DNA of 64,000 nucleotides from Gammaproteobacteria bacterium (GTDB lineage: Bacteria > Pseudomonadota > Gammaproteobacteria > Steroidobacterales > Rariloculaceae): NCBI GenBank assembly GCA_022825505.1, contig JAJDWR010000063.1, forward strand, positions 1-64,000, read 5' to 3'. Each line of letters begins with the position of its first letter. The stretch's first letter is position 1. Shown here piece after piece: positions 17,232-25,048 of the stretch. The notes below the pieces were generated by a model, which saw nothing but the letters and a program-made list of their open reading frames with translations, did no database searches and was not told the origin of the DNA. A program made the translations under genes and the position numbers.

Positions 17232-18059
17232 ATGACAAGAAAATGCATCGCAGCTTGGTCCGCGTTGGTCTCGGCCTTGATGCTGGGGAGCTTTCAAGCC
17301 GCCGGGCAGGGATCCTCTACTACTGGATTCGTAAACTTCCCGTTCTCGGTTGACGGAATGGAGCGCACAGCGGGATTGTACGTGCCGCCGGACTACGACA
17401 GTTCGAATGAATGGCCGCTGATTGTCTTCCTGCATGGCGGGGGAGGCAACGGAAACAACGACGGCAATGCCCTGACGGAGCGCTTCTACAGGCAGGGCCT
17501 GGTGCAGACGATCCGGAACCACCCGGAGCGTTTTCCGGCACTGGTTGCCTTTCCACGCTGCCCGGAGGGCAGGATCTGGTCTCCCGTTCCGGCGGACCCG
17601 GTGCAGTCGGACTGGCGCCTGAATGTCCATGGGCGGGAGCCGGCGCCGGATGCCGAAGCGCATGTCACCGCTGTAATCGACGGGATCATTGCGGATTACG
17701 CGGTCGACAGGGACAGAGTGGTCATCACGGGCTATTCCATGGGTGGAGAGGGGTCTATCCGGTACGCCGCGCTGCATCCCGAGCGGATCGCCGCTGTCGC
17801 CTCGGCGGCCGGCTCCGCGGTGATCGTGCCCGAAGACGCCCCTGTGCTGGCCAGGATGGGCGTATGGATGTTTCAGGGGGAAACTGACCACCTCAGCACG
17901 GCACCGCTTGCCAGACGCATGGTTGCAGCGATCCGGGCCAGCGGTGGCAACCCGCGCTATACGGAGTACGCGGGCGTCGGACACGGCATGGCCAATCGTG
18001 TGTACGAAGACGCCGAGGTCATCGCCTGGATGCTTGATCAGAGGCGAGGTCCCATGTAG
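17232..18059 (+). CDS. Secreted alpha/beta-hydrolase esterase (LpqC/PHB-depolymerase-like)
   Basis: The 275-residue protein has a signal peptide (about 1-25). The alpha/beta-hydrolase landmarks are an oxyanion-hole stretch 'VFLHGGGGNGNNDG' at about 65-78, the nucleophile elbow GYSMGG with serine at about 169, a 'GETDH' aspartate near 217, and a 'GVGHGM' histidine near 250. This order and spacing match phospholipase/carboxylesterase and polyhydroxybutyrate-depolymerase-like enzymes acting on ester bonds outside the cytoplasm. Upstream starts exist, but ATG 17232 has AGGAG six bases before it and starts the signal peptide. It is flanked by a 15-base direct repeat. Confidence 0.86.
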   Translation: MTRKCIAAWSALVSALMLGSFQAAGQGSSTTGFVNFPFSVDGMERTAGLYVPPDYDSSNEWPLIVFLHGGGGNGNNDGNALTERFYRQGLVQTIRNHPERFPALVAFPRCPEGRIWSPVPADPVQSDWRLNVHGREPAPDAEAHVTAVIDGIIADYAVDRDRVVITGYSMGGEGSIRYAALHPERIAAVASAAGSAVIVPEDAPVLARMGVWMFQGETDHLSTAPLARRMVAAIRASGGNPRYTEYAGVGHGMANRVYEDAEVIAWMLDQRRGPM

Positions 18060-18150
18060 TCCGGAGCGGACCGACCATCGCGGCGCCGGGCACATGCCGG
18101 TGGATCAATTCAGTCGATTGTTTGGCTGGGCAGCCCTCAGTGTAGTTTGA

Positions 18151-18165
18151 AGGCCCTGTGGCAGG
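18151..18165. repeat. 15-base direct repeat right of the esterase gene
   Basis: This is the second copy of AGGCCCTGTGGCAGG (first at 17196-17210), located between the esterase and the molybdopterin oxidase gene. It lies 90 bases before the next start, so it could also be part of that gene's upstream region. Confidence 0.6.
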
Positions 18166-18254
18166 CTTATTGGAGCGGTTGAAGTTGCCCGGTTTCGGTT
18201 TCAGAATAGTGATCGACGTTCAATAACCTTCGGCCCGGAAGGGGGGATCGCAAA

Positions 18255-20657
18255 ATGGCGTATACATTGCTTGGTCAGGATTTCGTGCCGCCGGACGTCA
18301 GGGCAAAGGTTACCGGAGCAGCGAAATACGCCGAGGACTTCCGCGCCGACGGCATGGTGTTCTGCCGCTTGCTGCACAGCGGGTTGCCCCATGCGCGCGT
18401 CACCCGGATCGACGCGACCGAGGCGCTCGCGATGGACGGCGTCGTGGCCGTGTTGACGGCCGACGATCTGCCCGAAACGACAGCGCCCAACCAGCCGCTG
18501 CTGACCAATGAGCCGACGTTCGCCGGAGAGCCCATTCTTGCGGTCGCTGCGGTCAGCGAGACGCTGGCCGAGGACGCGATCGAAAGGATAGTGGTCGAAC
18601 TGGAACCGTTGCCTTTCTCCGTCGATCCGCTCGACAGCCTCTTCCCGGGCGGTCCCAACGCCCGCAGCGACGGCAATGTCGTCGCCGGACGGCAGACCGT
18701 GGAGACCGTCAAGTGGACGGCCGCCGATTTCGCCTCCGTCGAGCAAGGACAACTCCCGGCAGGTGAACCCTCGGACGAGTGGTCCTTCGGCGATGTCGAG
18801 GGGAACATGGCCGAAGCCGCATTCGTGCTCGACGAGACCTTCGTCACGCAAAACCTCTCGCATAACAGCCTCGAATCGCGAACCTGCATGGCGTATTGGC
18901 AGAACGGAAAGTGCTACGTGCACGGCTCCACGCAGAGCCAGACGTCCGCCCTGCCGAGCATCGCCCGCATGGCCGGCGTCGAGGTCGACGATCTCGTCTA
19001 TATCGCCGAGTATTGCGGCGGCGGGTTCGGCTCGAAGATCGGGGGCTATCCGCTCATGGGCATCGCGATTCAGATGGCCGGGAAAGCGGGCCGTCCCGTG
19101 ATGCTGCGCGTCAATCGCGCCGAAGAAGTGATGCTCGGCTCGTCGCGGCCCGCGTTTCAGGGGCGGATCAGGATGGGCTTCAGCGCCAAAGGACGGCTCA
19201 CCGCCACGGATCTCTACGTCGTGCAGCAGAACGGGCCTTACCGTGGCGGCGGCGACCTGGGCTCGGCAGCCGCTGCCGTGACGCTTTTGTACCAGCCCGT
19301 CGCGATGCGTTACCGGGGAATCGCCGTCAGCAGCAACACGCCGCCGACCGGTCCGCAGCGCGGTCCGGGGGAGAACCAGATCGCTATGGCGGTGGAGCCG
19401 CTTCTCGACAAGGCGGCCAGGGCACTGAACATCGACCCCGTTGAGCTTCGCCGCGTCAACGCGGCCGACAACAACGGAAAATTCGACGGCGCGCAGGGGC
19501 CGGTCACGAGCGCGTATCAGCGCGAGATGCTCGATCGCGGTGCGGAGGCGTTCAACTGGGCCGAGAGGCGGGCGCGTAGCGGCCGGAGGAGGGGCTCGAA
19601 GGTCACGGGCATCGGAGTCGGTCAGGCATTCCATTCCGCCGGCCGCAGCGGCTACGACGGCCTCGTGCGGCTGACCCCCGACGGCAAGCTGCACATCCAC
19701 TGCGGCATCGGCAACCTCGGAACCTACTCCCATACGGCGACTTCCCGCGTTGCCGCCGAGATTCTCAAGTGCGACTGGAATAACTGCGTGGTGGTTCGCG
19801 GCGACACGCGGCGCCATCTGCCCTGGTCTTCGTCACAGTCCGGCAGCAACACGTCGTTCACGATGTCTCGGACGAACTACGTGGCGGCCATGGACGCGCT
19901 CGGGAAACTCAAGGAAATCGCGGCGATGGATCTGGGCGGTTCGCCCGACGACTATGACATCGGAGACGAGTCGGTATTCTCGAAGGCCGACCCGGAGGTC
20001 AGGATGACCTACCCGGCCGCCGCGCAGCGCGCCATCGAGCTGGGGGGCAGGTACTCGGGTCACGAGGCACCCGACGACCTCAACGAAATCACGCAGGCAG
20101 CCGTGGCCGGGCTCGCGGGCACAGGGCTCATCGGCGTCGCCAGGGACAATCTCGAGCACAGCGCCATGGTGCCGGCCATCTCCGCGGGCTTCATCGAGAT
20201 CGAGCTCGATCTCGAAACGGGCAAGTACGAGGTCATCGACTTTCTCGGTGTCGCCGATTGCGGCACCGTGTTGCATCCGCAGGGTCTGGCGACCCAGGTC
20301 AAGGGCGGTGCCGTGATGGGTATCGGCCTGGCGCTGAGCGAGCGGCACATCTACGACTCTCAGAATGGCCTGCCGGCGAACTCGACCATGTACGAGTCGA
20401 AGCTCCCGACCTATCTCGACGTGCCGGGCGAAATGCAGTCGCTGGCCGTCGACATTGCGGACGGGCAGAACCCCGTCGGCGCGAAGGGCATCGGCGAGCC
20501 CGTTCAGGGCAGCGCCGCGGCGGCCGTGCTCTGCGCAATCTCCGACGCGCTCGGCGGTCACTACTTCAATCGCGCGCCCGTAGTGCCCGACATGATCGTA
20601 AACGCCGCGGCCGGGCGGGTTCAGTCGCACGGTCCGCTGCAGGTCAATACCGCCTAG
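18255..20657 (+). CDS. Xanthine-dehydrogenase-family molybdopterin-binding large subunit
   Basis: The 800-residue protein begins with the conserved 'VRAKVTGAAKYAEDF' entry motif of the aldehyde oxidase/xanthine dehydrogenase hammerhead domain. It carries the cofactor segments 'EYCGGGFGSKIG' (about 255) and 'PTGPQRGPGENQIAMAVEPLLDKAARAL'. The catalytic glutamate is in 'GAKGIGEPVQGSAAAA' (Glu748). Enzymes of this family hydroxylate aldehydes or N-heterocycles and normally need a [2Fe-2S] subunit and an FAD subunit. Neither is adjacent, which is unusual. There is no Tat-type signal at the N-terminus. The start has an AAGGGGGG ribosome site 7-8 bases upstream. The substrate is unknown. Confidence 0.9.
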   Translation: MAYTLLGQDFVPPDVRAKVTGAAKYAEDFRADGMVFCRLLHSGLPHARVTRIDATEALAMDGVVAVLTADDLPETTAPNQPLLTNEPTFAGEPILAVAAVSETLAEDAIERIVVELEPLPFSVDPLDSLFPGGPNARSDGNVVAGRQTVETVKWTAADFASVEQGQLPAGEPSDEWSFGDVEGNMAEAAFVLDETFVTQNLSHNSLESRTCMAYWQNGKCYVHGSTQSQTSALPSIARMAGVEVDDLVYIAEYCGGGFGSKIGGYPLMGIAIQMAGKAGRPVMLRVNRAEEVMLGSSRPAFQGRIRMGFSAKGRLTATDLYVVQQNGPYRGGGDLGSAAAAVTLLYQPVAMRYRGIAVSSNTPPTGPQRGPGENQIAMAVEPLLDKAARALNIDPVELRRVNAADNNGKFDGAQGPVTSAYQREMLDRGAEAFNWAERRARSGRRRGSKVTGIGVGQAFHSAGRSGYDGLVRLTPDGKLHIHCGIGNLGTYSHTATSRVAAEILKCDWNNCVVVRGDTRRHLPWSSSQSGSNTSFTMSRTNYVAAMDALGKLKEIAAMDLGGSPDDYDIGDESVFSKADPEVRMTYPAAAQRAIELGGRYSGHEAPDDLNEITQAAVAGLAGTGLIGVARDNLEHSAMVPAISAGFIEIELDLETGKYEVIDFLGVADCGTVLHPQGLATQVKGGAVMGIGLALSERHIYDSQNGLPANSTMYESKLPTYLDVPGEMQSLAVDIADGQNPVGAKGIGEPVQGSAAAAVLCAISDALGGHYFNRAPVVPDMIVNAAAGRVQSHGPLQVNTA

Positions 20658-20748
20658 CCGAGCTTGCCCGTCCCGCAGGATTTTCATCCCGTGAGTTTCT
20701 CCCGCAAGTTTCTCATTCTCCGGTCGAATTTGTTAGATTAATGCCGCG

Positions 20749-21849
20749 ATGATCCTCGGCACTCATTCCGCAAGGCAATTTCTCCTGGCTTTGGCCGCTG
20801 CACTGGCCGCAGCGTCGGGCGCGGGCGCGCAGCAGTCCCACCTGGACCGGCTCTCGGCCGAGCGGCTGGATGTTGCGCCTCCCGCCGAGCGCGTGACCGG
20901 CGAGCCCGGCCGCATGAGGGTGGTCGAGCGGGCGTGCCGGACGATGCCGGAGGACGTACTCAGGCGCAGGATCATCGACATCGCGGTGCAGGAATGGGGT
21001 TTCTTCGGATTTTCCGTCCTCGACCAGATGGACGATGACGATGACTCGCAACCGCGGCGATTCGGCCCCCGGCCCCCGCGCACGTTGGCGGAACAAAGGG
21101 AGGCGGCGCGCGTGGCGGACTCCATTGCCGGCTACTGGGCCGTGACCGACGATGGCGCCTGGATTCTCGACCGGCAGAACGACGTCTGGCAGGGGCCGTA
21201 CGGCGATGGCGCGCGTTGGAGGGACCCCTGGTCCGCGGCGTTCATCTCGTGGGTCATGTGCGAGGGCGGCCTTGGCGAGCAGGACCTGTTCCGGCGGCAC
21301 ATCGCCCACTACGCGTACATCGATCAGGCAATCCAGGCGCGTTACCGCGATGACCCGGATACCGCTTTCGTCGCGTACGACGTCGGCGAGATGCCGATCG
21401 AGCCGGGCGATCTGCTGTGCTCTGCGCGGCGCTCGGCGTATCACTCCATCGGGCAGCGGCGCAGCGACCTCGGCGAGGGGGTCCGCACGCACTGCGACAT
21501 CACGATCAGGGTCGAAGAGCAGAATGGCAGGGTCCTGCTCATAGGCGGCAACGTCAGCGGATCCGTGCGCATGAAACTGTTTGCGGCCGAGTTCGATGCG
21601 AATGGGGACGGGGAGTCCACGGTCCGCTGGGTAGGCGGTGACGGAAGAACGATTTTCGCCCATCTGAAGCTCAGGGCCGACCCCATCGGCGCCGATGCGC
21701 TCGAAACGAGTCCCACGGTGAAGGCGCTCGTCGAAAGCGGCGATGATCTCGGCTGGCTCAGGCAACGGCTCGCGGGCGAGCAGGCGGTGCGGGCCAATCC
21801 GGTCGCGTCGTCGGCGGGTATGCCGGGCGTACCGACGCCCGCCCTCTGA
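20749..21849 (+). CDS. Exported DUF2272 protein
   Basis: The 366-residue protein has a signal peptide (cleavage near AGAQQ, residue 28) and a core (about 65-310) that I recognise as DUF2272. It has 'RRRIIDIAVQEWGFFG', then 'WRDPWSAAFISWVMCEGG', then 'IEPGDLLCSAR' and a 'THCDITI' histidine-aspartate. The Cys/His arrangement is reminiscent of NlpC/P60-like papain folds, so a cell-envelope hydrolase is conceivable, but the function is unknown. A run of five aspartates and a proline/arginine segment lie around 95-110. The gene follows the molybdopterin subunit by 91 bases on the same strand. No Shine-Dalgarno site is obvious at its ATG. Confidence 0.72.
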   Translation: MILGTHSARQFLLALAAALAAASGAGAQQSHLDRLSAERLDVAPPAERVTGEPGRMRVVERACRTMPEDVLRRRIIDIAVQEWGFFGFSVLDQMDDDDDSQPRRFGPRPPRTLAEQREAARVADSIAGYWAVTDDGAWILDRQNDVWQGPYGDGARWRDPWSAAFISWVMCEGGLGEQDLFRRHIAHYAYIDQAIQARYRDDPDTAFVAYDVGEMPIEPGDLLCSARRSAYHSIGQRRSDLGEGVRTHCDITIRVEEQNGRVLLIGGNVSGSVRMKLFAAEFDANGDGESTVRWVGGDGRTIFAHLKLRADPIGADALETSPTVKALVESGDDLGWLRQRLAGEQAVRANPVASSAGMPGVPTPAL

Positions 21850-21956
21850 GCATTCCCGTTGTGGTAGCGTATGGCCGGTGGGTCGGCGTGACCCGCCAGC
21901 GGCATCGCGAAATGTGCGACACCGACAGGCAGATTTTTGAGCAGGAGGAAGCTCAC

Positions 21957-23177
21957 ATGAAAACAACAATGCACGGATGGTCGCTCTGCGGCGTGGTGCT
22001 CGTCATCGGCGCCGGCCTGGCGCTTGCCACGGGATCGGTGGCACACGCGCAAGTGGTCGAGGGACAGGCGCTGGACGAAAACGGGATGCCGCTGTACCAG
22101 GTGGATCCGTTTTGGCCGAAGCCGCTTCCCAACCGTTGGAGCATGCAGCAGGTAACCGGACTCTATGTCGATCACATGGACCACGTCTGGTTCATCAACC
22201 GCAACCGGGCTGCCCAGGCAAACGAGATCAGCGGCGACATCAACGGCAACGGACTGTGCTGCGTGCTGGGTCCGGAGATCATCGAGCTGGATCAGGAGGG
22301 CAACGTGGTCAATGCCTGGGGCGATGCCGACCATCACCCTCTGTGGCCGACTGCGCTGCAGACGGTGATCGCCGACACGCAGGGCTTCGTCTGGGTCGCC
22401 GGCACCGCGCCGCAGGACAGCATCCTCAAATTCACGCGCGAAGGCGAGTTCGTGTGGGACTTCGGCCATCGGCCTGCGCCCGACGCGCCCAACGTCGAGA
22501 ACAACCAGGAGACCGACGCGTTCCGCAACAAGGGGCGATTCCAGCTCGACGAGGTCGAGAACGAGCTGTACATCATCGACCAGAAGCGCGTCGTGGTCTT
22601 CGACGCTTCCACCGGCGATTTCAAGCGGGGTTGGGGCGGCTACGGGATGCCGCTGAGCGAGATCTCGAACGAACCGATTCCGGGCTACACGTGGGACGGC
22701 GGGCCGCCACCTGAAGTCAGGGATCTCGCGCCTGCCCTGCACTTCATCGAGATCTCCAACGACCGCAAGGTCTATGTCGGCGAGCGCGGGTCCAACCGGA
22801 TTCAGGTGTTTTCGACCGCGGGCGAGTGGCTGCAGGACATCTTTGTTGCGCCGAACACGCCGGCACGGGGTTGCGGTGGCCTGGAACTGATGGGTGGCAC
22901 CTGGGGTCCCTGCGGCACCATGTACAAGATGATCATTTCAAAGGACCCGGAGCAGAAGTATCTCTTCGAAGCGGACGGGAACAACCACGTGGTCTGGGTC
23001 ATCGATCGCGAGAGCGGCGAAATGCTGGGTCACTTCAGCGAGCACGGCCGGCTGGCGGGGCAAATGCACTTCCCCAACGCGATCGGAATCGACTCGATGG
23101 GGAACATCTTCACCGGTGAAGTCGACAACGGCAAAAGGATTCAGAAGTTCATGCCGGTGATGGTGGCCGACCTCTGA
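21957..23177 (+). CDS. Secreted NHL-repeat-like beta-propeller protein
   Basis: The 406-residue protein has a signal peptide ending near AHAQ. Repeated strand units such as 'GLYVDHMDHVWFINR', 'TVIADTQGFVWVAGTAPQDSILKFTREGEFVWDFG', 'KVYVGERGSNRIQVFSTAGEWLQDI' and 'AIGIDSMGNIFTGEVDNGKRIQKF' are typical of NHL-type propellers. Catalytic function is not evident. Relatives include peptidylglycine-amidating-lyase-like proteins and dehydrogenase-associated propellers. A run CCVLG and a 'RGCGG...GGTWGPCG' cysteine pair may form disulfides. ATG 21957 is chosen because AGGAGG lies eight bases upstream and it begins the signal peptide. It ends near a UUCG-loop hairpin. Confidence 0.72.
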   Translation: MKTTMHGWSLCGVVLVIGAGLALATGSVAHAQVVEGQALDENGMPLYQVDPFWPKPLPNRWSMQQVTGLYVDHMDHVWFINRNRAAQANEISGDINGNGLCCVLGPEIIELDQEGNVVNAWGDADHHPLWPTALQTVIADTQGFVWVAGTAPQDSILKFTREGEFVWDFGHRPAPDAPNVENNQETDAFRNKGRFQLDEVENELYIIDQKRVVVFDASTGDFKRGWGGYGMPLSEISNEPIPGYTWDGGPPPEVRDLAPALHFIEISNDRKVYVGERGSNRIQVFSTAGEWLQDIFVAPNTPARGCGGLELMGGTWGPCGTMYKMIISKDPEQKYLFEADGNNHVVWVIDRESGEMLGHFSEHGRLAGQMHFPNAIGIDSMGNIFTGEVDNGKRIQKFMPVMVADL

Positions 23178-23205
23178 TTGCCAGCTGCGCAACTTGACTC
23201 GTGTC

Positions 23206-23227
23206 GCCGGGTCCTTCGGGGTCCGGC
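23206..23227. terminator. Hairpin with UUCG tetraloop between convergent genes
   Basis: The segment folds into a nine-pair stem (23206-23214 with 23219-23227, two G-U pairs) closed by a C(TTCG)G tetraloop, a very stable RNA hairpin. It lies between the convergent propeller and lipoprotein genes. There is no T-tract on either side, so it may block exonucleases or assist termination rather than act as a classical intrinsic terminator. Confidence 0.42.
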
Positions 23228-23241
23228 GTCCGGTCTCGTCG

Positions 23242-24024
23242 CTAATTCCACCCGCGACTGATGACGAGATTCCTGAACTCGGCCCTGTCCATCGCCTGCG
23301 CGCGCTCAATCCGCTCTACGTCGTCGCCGTTGACGATGAAGAAATCAAGCACCTCGTTGATGCAGCCGGCCGGGCAGTCTCCCCACGCGCGCCGGGCGAT
23401 CACGTACCAACGCCCTTCCGTTTTAACGGCGTCGATATCGGAGCCGTCTCCCACATAGGCGTTGGACTCCGCATATTCGATTCCTTCCATCGCCGCGTAC
23501 ATCCCGGCCGCGGCGGCAACGTTCAGGTACTCGTTGAAGTAGAAGACGACGGTTCCGGAAAACTGGAACATATTCACCACAACCGACAAGCCGAGCCGTG
23601 CATTGAGCGAATCGAAATCCGCATGTCCGGTGCGCAGCGCAACGGGGCCGGTGCTGTCCTCAAGAAGGGAGGAGACGGCCTCGAACAACCACGGCTCCAG
23701 CGCAAGAATAAGCTCTCCGTACGCATAGGGTGGCCGCGCGAAGATGTCTGCCACCGCTGGGTAAGCATGTCGAATCCGGGCCAGGACGTCGGCAATCTCT
23801 CGGGCCAGCTCACGCCGTTGCGCCGCATCCAGCAGCAGGTTGTCGTCCTCCCTTCGCAGGAGCCGGTCGGCCAGGATGTCGGCTTCACTCAGCGTGGGCG
23901 GCTCCCAGCCGTCCGCGATCGCGACGACCGGAGCCGCGGACTCGCCCGGCGCGACGGGGTCGATCGAATCCGAACAACCTGCCACCGCGAGGGCGCAGCA
24001 TGCTACGAATCGAATGTCAATCAC
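23242..24024 (-). CDS. Hypothetical lipoprotein
   Basis: The 260-residue protein has a short type II signal sequence, MIDIRFVACCALAVAGCSDS, with a lipobox (AVAGC, cysteine 17) followed by an S-D pair. The mature part contains a helical segment (about 40-110) and then alternating beta-like stretches ('LSVVVNMFQFSGTVVFYFNEYLNVAAAAGMYAAMEGIEYAE'). I do not recognise a domain. It lies 65 bases downstream of two small membrane-protein genes on the same strand and may be the last member of the ABC/GldG-like operon. That position is the only functional hint. Confidence 0.68.
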   Translation of the reverse strand: MIDIRFVACCALAVAGCSDSIDPVAPGESAAPVVAIADGWEPPTLSEADILADRLLRREDDNLLLDAAQRRELAREIADVLARIRHAYPAVADIFARPPYAYGELILALEPWLFEAVSSLLEDSTGPVALRTGHADFDSLNARLGLSVVVNMFQFSGTVVFYFNEYLNVAAAAGMYAAMEGIEYAESNAYVGDGSDIDAVKTEGRWYVIARRAWGDCPAGCINEVLDFFIVNGDDVERIERAQAMDRAEFRNLVISRGWN

Positions 24025-24089
24025 CGCGATCCGGCCTCTGGGATTGTATCCAACAATCGAATTCTACCGCCTCGGGAAAATCGCCCGCG

Positions 24090-24563
24090 CTACCGGGCAA
24101 AGAATGTAATCATCCGCCCGCAGACGATGACGCCCGCCCACAGCAGCAGGGAGAAGTAACCGACAAACTTCGAGTCGCCGGTGACCTCCTCAGTGGCCAG
24201 CAGATGCGCCAACCGGAACTTGAAGTACAGGGCGTTCAATCCGGCGAGGACCATGAGGCTCAGCTTGAGCTCGAAGGCCGGGTTGTCGATGTACTTGGTC
24301 GCGTTTCCGGCAAAGAACAATGCCCCGGTGGTGAAGTTCACGAGAAATGCACCGATTACCAGCCCGAGCATCCGGTTGATCAGGCCGGCGCAGGGATCCC
24401 GGAAAAAGCCGGTGAGGCGCAGATCGATCATCAGCATGCCGCCCATGAAGAAGCACAGGCTGACGAAGTGGATGCATTCAAGCGTCGGCCAGATGGCCGC
24501 CGACGAAACGACCCAGTGCCCCAGGGCCGTGTCCGCGAGCCAGCCCAGCTTCTCCAGGCCCAT
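24090..24563 (-). CDS. Small integral membrane protein, paralogue of the upstream gene (DUF6644-like)
   Basis: The 157-residue protein has four likely membrane segments, including 'IHFVSLCFFMGGMLMIDLRLTGFF', 'RMLGLVIGAFLVNFTTGALFFAG', 'LSLMVLAGLNALYFKF' and a C-terminal 'GYFSLLLWAGVIVCGRM'. The 'WPTLECIHF...MIDLRL' pattern resembles the DUF6644-type family as I recall it. It aligns with the upstream gene product along its length (HxxxxxxxxG in helix 1, 'NFTTG'/'NLVTG' in helix 2, 'GR(M/L)I' at the end). Its ATG overlaps that gene's TGA by one base, so the two are translationally coupled and may form a heterodimer. Function is unknown. Confidence 0.75.
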   Translation of the reverse strand: MGLEKLGWLADTALGHWVVSSAAIWPTLECIHFVSLCFFMGGMLMIDLRLTGFFRDPCAGLINRMLGLVIGAFLVNFTTGALFFAGNATKYIDNPAFELKLSLMVLAGLNALYFKFRLAHLLATEEVTGDSKFVGYFSLLLWAGVIVCGRMITFFAR

Positions 24564-25045
24564 CAGTAGACCGACCCCAGGTAGGCGATCAGGCGGCCGG
24601 TGACGATGGCGCCAATCCAGGTGGCACTGGACACCAGCGACAGGCGGCGCGCCCGGACGCTGCCGCATACGTCAACGGATTTCCTCGCGAGCTGCGCGAC
24701 GTGCGACTTGAGCCAGACGAGAATGGCTGCGCTGATCAATACCAGCAGCATCTTCACCAGGAAGGTGACGTTGGCGAGGTATTCAGTCCCCCGGGGAACG
24801 AAGATTGCCAGCCCCGTGACCAGGTTCAGCAGGAATCCCCACATCGCGATGCGCAGAATCCCGGGCAGTTTCGCGTCCGCGATGCCTGCGACGAGTCGGT
24901 AGAGGTACAGCGTGACGACGATCGTCAGTCCGGCCGCAACGGCCATCCCGATCGAATGCAGGGCGATCAGGGTGGGAAACCCGAGCATGGAGGTCAGCAC
25001 CCATTCCGAGAAGGCCGTTGACTCGAGGATGCGCAGGAAATTCAA
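24563..25045 (-). CDS. Small integral membrane protein, paralogue of the downstream gene (DUF6644-like)
   Basis: The 160-residue protein has four predicted membrane segments: 'LIALHSIGMAVAAGLTIVVTLYLYR', 'IAMWGFLLNLVTGLAIFV', 'FLVKMLLVLISAAILVWL' and 'SLVSSATWIGAIVTGRLIAYLG'. The start is TTG, three bases after the DUF4340 stop. An internal ATG would remove the first helix region that aligns with its paralogue, so TTG is preferred. It is the fifth gene of a compact leftward operon after the ABC ATPase, permease, GldG-like and DUF4340 genes. No enzymatic motifs are seen. The invariant helix-1 histidine shared with the paralogue could bind a cofactor such as haem; that is speculation. Confidence 0.75.
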   Translation of the reverse strand: MNFLRILESTAFSEWVLTSMLGFPTLIALHSIGMAVAAGLTIVVTLYLYRLVAGIADAKLPGILRIAMWGFLLNLVTGLAIFVPRGTEYLANVTFLVKMLLVLISAAILVWLKSHVAQLARKSVDVCGSVRARRLSLVSSATWIGAIVTGRLIAYLGSVY

Positions 25046-25048
25046 TCG

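Noticed and set aside
18201..19817. 538-codon open frame opposite the molybdopterin subunit
   Set aside because: Shadow frame; the plus strand carries the intact conserved enzyme across the whole interval.
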